Part shown: in pieces, positions 60,215 to 64,000 of the stretch
Layout: the number at the start of each line of letters is the position of its first letter
Numbering within the stretch: the first letter of the stretch is position 1
Program-made: the position numbers and the translations under genes
DNA from: JAMXLO01 sp963776505
GTDB taxonomy: Bacteria; Pseudomonadota; Alphaproteobacteria; Acetobacterales; Acetobacteraceae
Assembly (NCBI GenBank): GCA_963776505.1
Contig: CAVZNH010000088.1
Location: 1 to 64,000 of the forward strand
DNA: 64,000 bases
Direction: 5' to 3'
The notes under the pieces: model-generated
Told to the model about the DNA's origin: nothing
The model's database searches: none
What the model saw: only the letters and a program-made list of their open reading frames with translations

Positions 60215-60250
60215 TTCGAGTGGCGGAAGCTAGCAGGCGGGACCGGCCGA

Positions 60251-61209
60251 TCAAGAGGGCGCGGTGATCTGGTCGATTTCCTGCATATCGGCCTGTGTCA
60301 GGCGCCAGTCGGCGGCGCGGACGTTGGCTGCCAACTGCTCGGGTTTCGTAGCCCCCGCGATAATGCTGGACACGCAGGGCCGCGCCGCAAGCCAGCCGAA
60401 GGCGAGTTCCAGCAACGTACGCCCATGCGCTTCGGCGAATGACCCCAGACGCTCGACGACGGGCCAGGTGGTGTCATTGAGAAAGCGATCGCCGTAGCGC
60501 GCGCCATGCACCTTGAGCCGCGCGCCTTCGGGCATCGGCGTATTGCGGCGGTACTTGCCGGTGAGAGCGCCGCTCGCGAGCGGATAGTACGGCAGCAGGC
60601 CCATGCCATGCGCCTGCATCATCGGGATCAGTTCGCTATCGGCGCGGCGCATCAGCAGGCTGTATTCATCCTGGCAGGACACGAACGGCGCCAGACCCAG
60701 TGTACGCGACGTCCAGCGCGCCTCGACAACCTGCCACGCCTTCTGGTTCGAACAGCCGATGGTAGCGCACCTTGCCCTGGCGGATGAGGTCGTCGAACGC
60801 GCGCAGCGTCTCCTCGATCGGCGTCAGCGGATCGGGTTGGTGCTGCTGGTAAAGATCGATCCAGTCGGTGTTCAACCGCCGCAGGCTTGCCTCTACACCG
60901 GCGATGATGATCCGGCGTGACGCCCCGCGCTGTCCATCGTCGGTCGGCATGCTCACCTTGGTCGCCAAAACGATGTCCTTGCGGCGAGGTCCGAGCGCGC
61001 GACCAAGGAACTCCTCCGAGCCGCCGATCGCGCTGCGATAGACATCGGCGGTGTCGAACAGGGTGACCCCGAGATCGAGCGCCTTGTGCACCACAGGTTG
61101 CGATGCGGCATAGTCGATGCGGCGTCCGAAGTTGTTGCAGCCGAGGCCGACCAGCGACACGCGCAGTCCTGAGCTGCCAAGAGTACCGATACTCCACCGC
61201 GTCCCCCAT
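60251..61209 (-). pseudogene. Aldo/keto reductase, two frameshifts
   Basis: The N-terminal part reads LGSSGLRVSLVGLGCNNFGRRID and TLFDTADVYRSAIGGSEEFLGRALG (Asp-Tyr of the active site), then VLATKVSM and WIDLYQQHQPD. An extra C near 60763 breaks GKVRYIGCSNQKAWQVVEARW; after it, VSCQDEYSLLMRRADSELIPM to CVSSIIAGATKPEQLAANVRAA completes the NADPH-binding end. A second extra base near 61190 separates the probable ATG (61209) from the frame. It reduces aldehydes or ketones with NADPH; substrate unknown. Confidence 0.82.
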
Positions 61210-61297
61210 GCCTGACGCTTCGATGCGGCCGCTATAGCAGTGCTGCCGGCGCGAGAGAACGCCATGCTGCAATCGCGCCGCGTCGTGTTTGCTGCAG

Positions 61298-61589
61298 CTA
61301 CCCTATGGGCCGGGAGCGGGTGACGTCGAGCGGATGATCGATCAGCAGACTGCACATGTTTGAGGAAGCGTACCGTGTGCGGGAGTTCGGCGTGGCGATC
61401 GAAGGCCGCTTCATCCTCCCAGCGCGAGTGGATGTAGAAAAGCGATGGATCGCGCGTGGAGCGATAGGCCTCGACCGCCCGACAGCCTGGCTCCGCGCGG
61501 GTTGGGGGAATGACATCGCCCAGCGCGGCCGCAACGGCGTCCTGCTGGCCCTCGCGAGCGTGGAAGCGGGCGAAGACGAACAGTTCCAT
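61298..61589 (-). pseudogene. Antibiotic-biosynthesis-monooxygenase (ABM) domain protein, one frameshift
   Basis: MELFVFARFHAREGQQDAVAAAL, EPGCRAVEAYRSTRDPSLFYIHSRWEDEAAFDRHAELPHTVRFLKHVQS: a dimeric alpha/beta barrel of the YgiN/ABM type. An extra G near 61350 sends the frame into the AKR gene region; corrected, it ends LIDHPLDVTRSRPIG with TAG at 61298-61300, giving 97 residues, a normal length. Such proteins oxidise or isomerise quinone-like compounds. Confidence 0.78.
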
Positions 61590-61633
61590 CGGGTGCTCCG
61601 CTCGAGCGGATCATAAGAGCGCCGGCGCAAGTA

Positions 61634-62023
61634 TTAAACCACGATCACCGTATCGCTGTATCGCGCAACGCGGGCATCGTGCGTGAGCAGGCGCAGCGGC
61701 ACCGTGAGCGCCTGGGCGACCAGTATGCGGTCGAAAGGATCCGCGTGCAGCATCGGTAATCGCTCGACCGCCACAGTGTGCGCCGACGCAATATCCAGCA
61801 GCGCGTAGCCGGCGTCGCGAAAGTAACCGAGCGCCTCCTGCGCGGAGACCGGCATGTCGTTCGCCGTGCCGCGGGCGAGTGCACGCTTGATCGCAATCTC
61901 CCACAGGCTTGCGGCGCTGACGAACACTTCGTTCGCCGGATCGGCGATCAGCTCGGACGCTGCCGGAGATAGACTGCTGTCGTCCGCCACGAGGGCGATA
62001 TGCGTGTCGAGCAGCAGCCTCAC
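61634..62023 (-). CDS. PIN-domain toxin (VapC-like)
   Basis: 129 residues from a GTG at 62023 that overlaps the antitoxin stop by 4 bases. MRLLLDTHIALV gives the first Asp, SLWEIAIKRAL the Glu, and HADPFDRILVAQALTVPLRLLTHD the two later Asp. These form the Mg-binding site of this subgroup of RNases (type II toxins that cut tRNA or other RNA). Intact. Confidence 0.88.
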   Translation of the reverse strand: MRLLLDTHIALVADDSSLSPAASELIADPANEVFVSAASLWEIAIKRALARGTANDMPVSAQEALGYFRDAGYALLDIASAHTVAVERLPMLHADPFDRILVAQALTVPLRLLTHDARVARYSDTVIVV

Positions 62024-62170
62024 ACGGGATGTCCGGTGAACAGCGCGGCGATCGCTGCCTCATCGGCGTCGATCGTGTCGGGGACCACAAACCTGCCCTT
62101 GGCGTCCCCGATCCGCCTGAACGCCACGAGACCAGGTTCAAGGCCGTCACGGTGGACAGAGGGTCCAGCA
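62020..62170 (-). pseudogene. Partial antitoxin preceding the PIN toxin
   Basis: The frame ends GLVAFRRIGDAKGRFVVPDTIDADEAAIAALFTGHPV with TGA overlapping the toxin start (GTGA). That C-terminal tail is typical of antitoxins which mask VapC. Upstream the coding trace fades (SVHRDGLEPG, then a run without similarity), so the N-terminal DNA-binding part seems lost or out of frame. Confidence 0.5.
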
Positions 62171-62171
62171 A

Positions 62172-62193
62172 GGCATATGTTGCGGCATATGCC
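62172..62193. promoter_or_regulatory. Possible operator between divergent toxin-antitoxin modules
   Basis: GGCATATGTT at 62172-62181 and the perfect palindrome GGCATATGCC at 62184-62193 are spaced 12 bases apart, in the short region between the leftward and rightward modules. Repeated palindromes in this position are where VapB/AbrB-type antitoxins bind their own promoter. Inference from pattern and position. Confidence 0.35.
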
Positions 62194-62223
62194 AATAAAA
62201 TCACCTGCTTCTTCCGGAGCGTC

Positions 62224-62441
62224 ATGTCAGGCTCTTCAAGAACGGGCGTAACCAGGCTGTGCGGATTCCGCGCGAGTTCGAGTTGCCCGGCGAAGCGGTC
62301 ATCATGCGCAAGGAAGGCGAGCGGCTGATCATCGAGCCCGCCCCGTCCAGGTCCCTGCTCGCTCTGCTGGCGACCCTTGCGCCTCTGGACGAGGAGTTTC
62401 CGCCGATCCCTGACGCGCCGCCCGATGCCGTCGAGTTTTGA
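62224..62441 (+). pseudogene. AbrB/SpoVT-type antitoxin (VapB-like), start out of frame
   Basis: The coding sequence LFKNGRNQAVRIPREFELPGEAVIMRKEGERLIIEP is the SpoVT-AbrB DNA-binding motif, followed by a C-terminal tail ending DAVEF. The natural ATG at 62224 (after CCGGAG) is one base out of register with it. Either a base is missing near 62226, or translation begins at the GTG at 62259, which would cut the DNA-binding motif. Its stop overlaps the toxin ATG (TGATG). Confidence 0.65.
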
Positions 62442-62846
62442 TGCGGTATCTGCTGGATACAAACATCGTGTCCGATCTTGTCCGAAATCCGCAGGGCCGC
62501 GTTGCTGACCGGACTTCGCGAAGTCGGCGAGGCGCAGGTCTGCACCAGCATCATCGTCGCGGCGGAATTGCGCTATGGCGCTGCAAAGAAGAGCTCGGCG
62601 CGGCTGACGCGACAACTGAATGCGGTACTCGGCGCACTTGATGTGTTGCCGTTCGAGGCGCCAGCTGACGCAGCGTATGGTCTGATCCGCGCGCGGCTGG
62701 AGCGCAGCGGCAGGCCGATCGGCGGCAACGGCCTGCTGATCGCGGCACAGGCGCTGGCGCTTGGCTGCACGATCGTCACCGACAACATAGCGGAGTTCTC
62801 GCGAATCGACGGATTGCTCTGCGAAAACTGGCTGCGCGATGCATGA
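62441..62846 (+). pseudogene. VapC-type PIN toxin, one frameshift
   Basis: MRYLLDTNIVSDLVRNPQGRVADR carries the first Asp. One extra base in GACCGGACTTCG (~62511) must be removed to continue LREVGEAQVCTSIIVAAELRYGAAKK (Glu), then LIRARLERSGRPIGGNGLLIAAQALALGCTIVTDN. In this last segment the usual acidic pair is replaced at GGNGLLIAA (commonly xxDxLIAA) while TDN is kept. Length ~135 codons is normal. Co-transcribed with the antitoxin in front of it. Confidence 0.78.
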
Positions 62847-62922
62847 TCGCGCATGGTCCGCCGCTTTGAGATCGCAGGCCAGTCACGCTAGCCTCTGCGC
62901 GGCAACGGACTGACAACCCTCC

Positions 62923-63993
62923 ATGTCCCTCATCGAACCAGGCGGCGTCGACTGCGACATCCATCCCGCGGTGCCCAACCTGCGCGCCCTCCATCCCTAT
63001 CTTTCCGACCACTGGCGCGACGTCGTCATCCAGCGCGGCGTGCACGAGCTTGAGTCGATCGCCTACCCCGCCAACTCGCCCCTGACCTCCCGTCCCGACT
63101 GGCGTCTGCCCAACGGCAAGCCCGGCTCCGACCTCGACGCACTCCGCGCCCATGCGCTCAACCCGTTCGGCACGTCCATCGCCATCTGCAACTGCCTCTA
63201 CGGCGTACAACTGCTGTTCTCCGAGGACATGGGCGCCGGCTTTGCCCGCGCGGTGAACGACTGGATCGCTGCTGAGTGGCTGGACAAGGAGCCGCGGCTG
63301 CGCGCCTCCATCGTGGTGCCGATGCAGAACGCCGAACTGGCGGTGGAAGAAATCAACCGCGTCGCTCCCGACCGCCGCTTCGTGCAGATCCTCCTGCTGG
63401 TGATGCACGACCATCCGTTGGGCAAGCGCCACTACTGGCCGATATACGCCGCCGCCGAGAGGCACGGGCTGCCGGTCGGCATCCATGCCGGCTCCGCCTA
63501 TCGCCACCCGGTCACGCCGCTCGGCTGGCCCACCTACTACACCGAGGACTACGCGGCACAGGCCGCCGCCTTCCAGGCCGCGCTGTCGTCGCTCGTGTGC
63601 GAGGGCGTGTTCACCAAGTTCCCCGACCTGAAGGTCGTGCTGCTGGAGTCGGGCTTCACCTGGCTGCCGGCACATCTGTGGCGGCTCACAAAATTCTGGC
63701 GCGGGCTGCGCATGGAGGTGCCTTGGGTAGACCGCGCGCCCACCGACATCGTGCGGTCCAACGTCCGCCTCACCACGCAGCCGTGTGACGCACCGCCGAC
63801 GACCGAGGCATTCCAGAAGCTGCTCGACCACATGGGATCGGACGAGATGCTGCTGTTCTCCACCGATTATCCGCATTGGCAGTTCGACCGCGACGAGGTG
63901 CTACCGGAGGGGCTGCCGCGGGAGCTGGTGCGCAAGATCATGATCGACAATCCACGGGCGACGTATTCTCGATTGACTGAGCGGGCGAACTGA
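62923..63993 (+). CDS. Amidohydrolase 2 family (PF04909) hydrolase/decarboxylase
   Basis: 356 residues. GGVDCDIHPAVPN gives the DxH metal motif near residue 10. GLPVGIHAGSAYRHP carries the later His (~188), FPDLKVVLLESGFTWLPAHLWRLTKFW follows, and LLFSTDYPHWQFDRDEV holds the Asp (~310). The family covers ACMSD-like decarboxylases and related hydrolases, often of aromatic substrates. Start at ATG 62923. Intact; the window ends ~10 bases after the stop. Confidence 0.9.
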   Translation: MSLIEPGGVDCDIHPAVPNLRALHPYLSDHWRDVVIQRGVHELESIAYPANSPLTSRPDWRLPNGKPGSDLDALRAHALNPFGTSIAICNCLYGVQLLFSEDMGAGFARAVNDWIAAEWLDKEPRLRASIVVPMQNAELAVEEINRVAPDRRFVQILLLVMHDHPLGKRHYWPIYAAAERHGLPVGIHAGSAYRHPVTPLGWPTYYTEDYAAQAAAFQAALSSLVCEGVFTKFPDLKVVLLESGFTWLPAHLWRLTKFWRGLRMEVPWVDRAPTDIVRSNVRLTTQPCDAPPTTEAFQKLLDHMGSDEMLLFSTDYPHWQFDRDEVLPEGLPRELVRKIMIDNPRATYSRLTERAN

Positions 63994-64000
63994 ACGGAAC

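Overview
The window is GC-rich bacterial DNA. Its gene content fits an Acetobacteraceae/Rhodospirillales-type alphaproteobacterium: acnA lying divergent from ccmA-ccmB, a Liv-type branched-chain transporter, a RuBisCO-like protein beside a cupin, stand-alone metW, several amidohydrolases and LLM flavoenzymes, and dispersed palindromes typical of that group. The organism is inferred from content only.

Layout. 1-9 kb: 3' end of an amidase gene, an IS110/IS1111-type element inserted in a REP-like palindrome, an alpha/beta hydrolase, a livF-livG-livM-livH operon with a frameshifted substrate-binding protein, and a divergent anion:cation-type MFS transporter. 9-16 kb: a decayed antiphage-type SIR2-STAND-TPR gene, split by a second IS110-type element and bracketed by two almost identical 1318-bp inverted arms, each carrying the SIR2 part. 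16-23.2 kb: accessory zone with a methyltransferase, a 67-aa two-repeat protein, a phage-type adenine methyltransferase, broken serine and tyrosine recombinases, the 3' half of a tRNA-Arg(CCG) as probable attachment site, fragments of IS21 and ISAs1 elements, and an intact creatininase-like gene. 23.2-36.4 kb: mostly intact housekeeping genes (Sua5/TsaC, leucyl aminopeptidase, MetE-like protein, cupin plus RuBisCO-like protein, glycogen phosphorylase, ccmB-ccmA, aconitase). 36.4-47.8 kb: FUSC-type membrane protein, UPF0114, two LLM oxidoreductases, an AraC regulator and a presumptive aromatic-degradation set (HpaB-like monooxygenase plus LigB-like dioxygenase), then a BBE-type flavoenzyme. 47.8-64 kb: MFS transporter, SufE, amidohydrolase, DUF3311 plus solute symporter, a PLP decarboxylase divergent from an ATP-grasp-like gene, a SYLF lipoprotein, a YHS-RidA fusion, an adenylate cyclase-TPR protein, MetW, an aldo/keto reductase, an ABM monooxygenase, two divergent toxin-antitoxin modules and a terminal amidohydrolase.

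A striking property is the number of one-base frameshifts in otherwise well-conserved genes (livK, ccmA, FUSC, UPF0114, LLM, MFS, SufE, amidohydrolase, DUF3311, PLP decarboxylase, AKR, ABM, VapC). They cluster in some stretches while other long genes are intact. Where I reconstructed the reading, an extra base usually explains the shift, so uncorrected sequencing error is a serious alternative to gene decay.

The best candidate for a special system is the 9-16 kb SIR2-STAND locus with its inverted duplicated sensor/effector arms. Next are the non-coding ends of the two IS110-family elements (candidate guide RNAs), the RuBisCO-like protein with His in place of a metal-ligand Glu, and the HpaB/LigB/LLM catabolic cluster.
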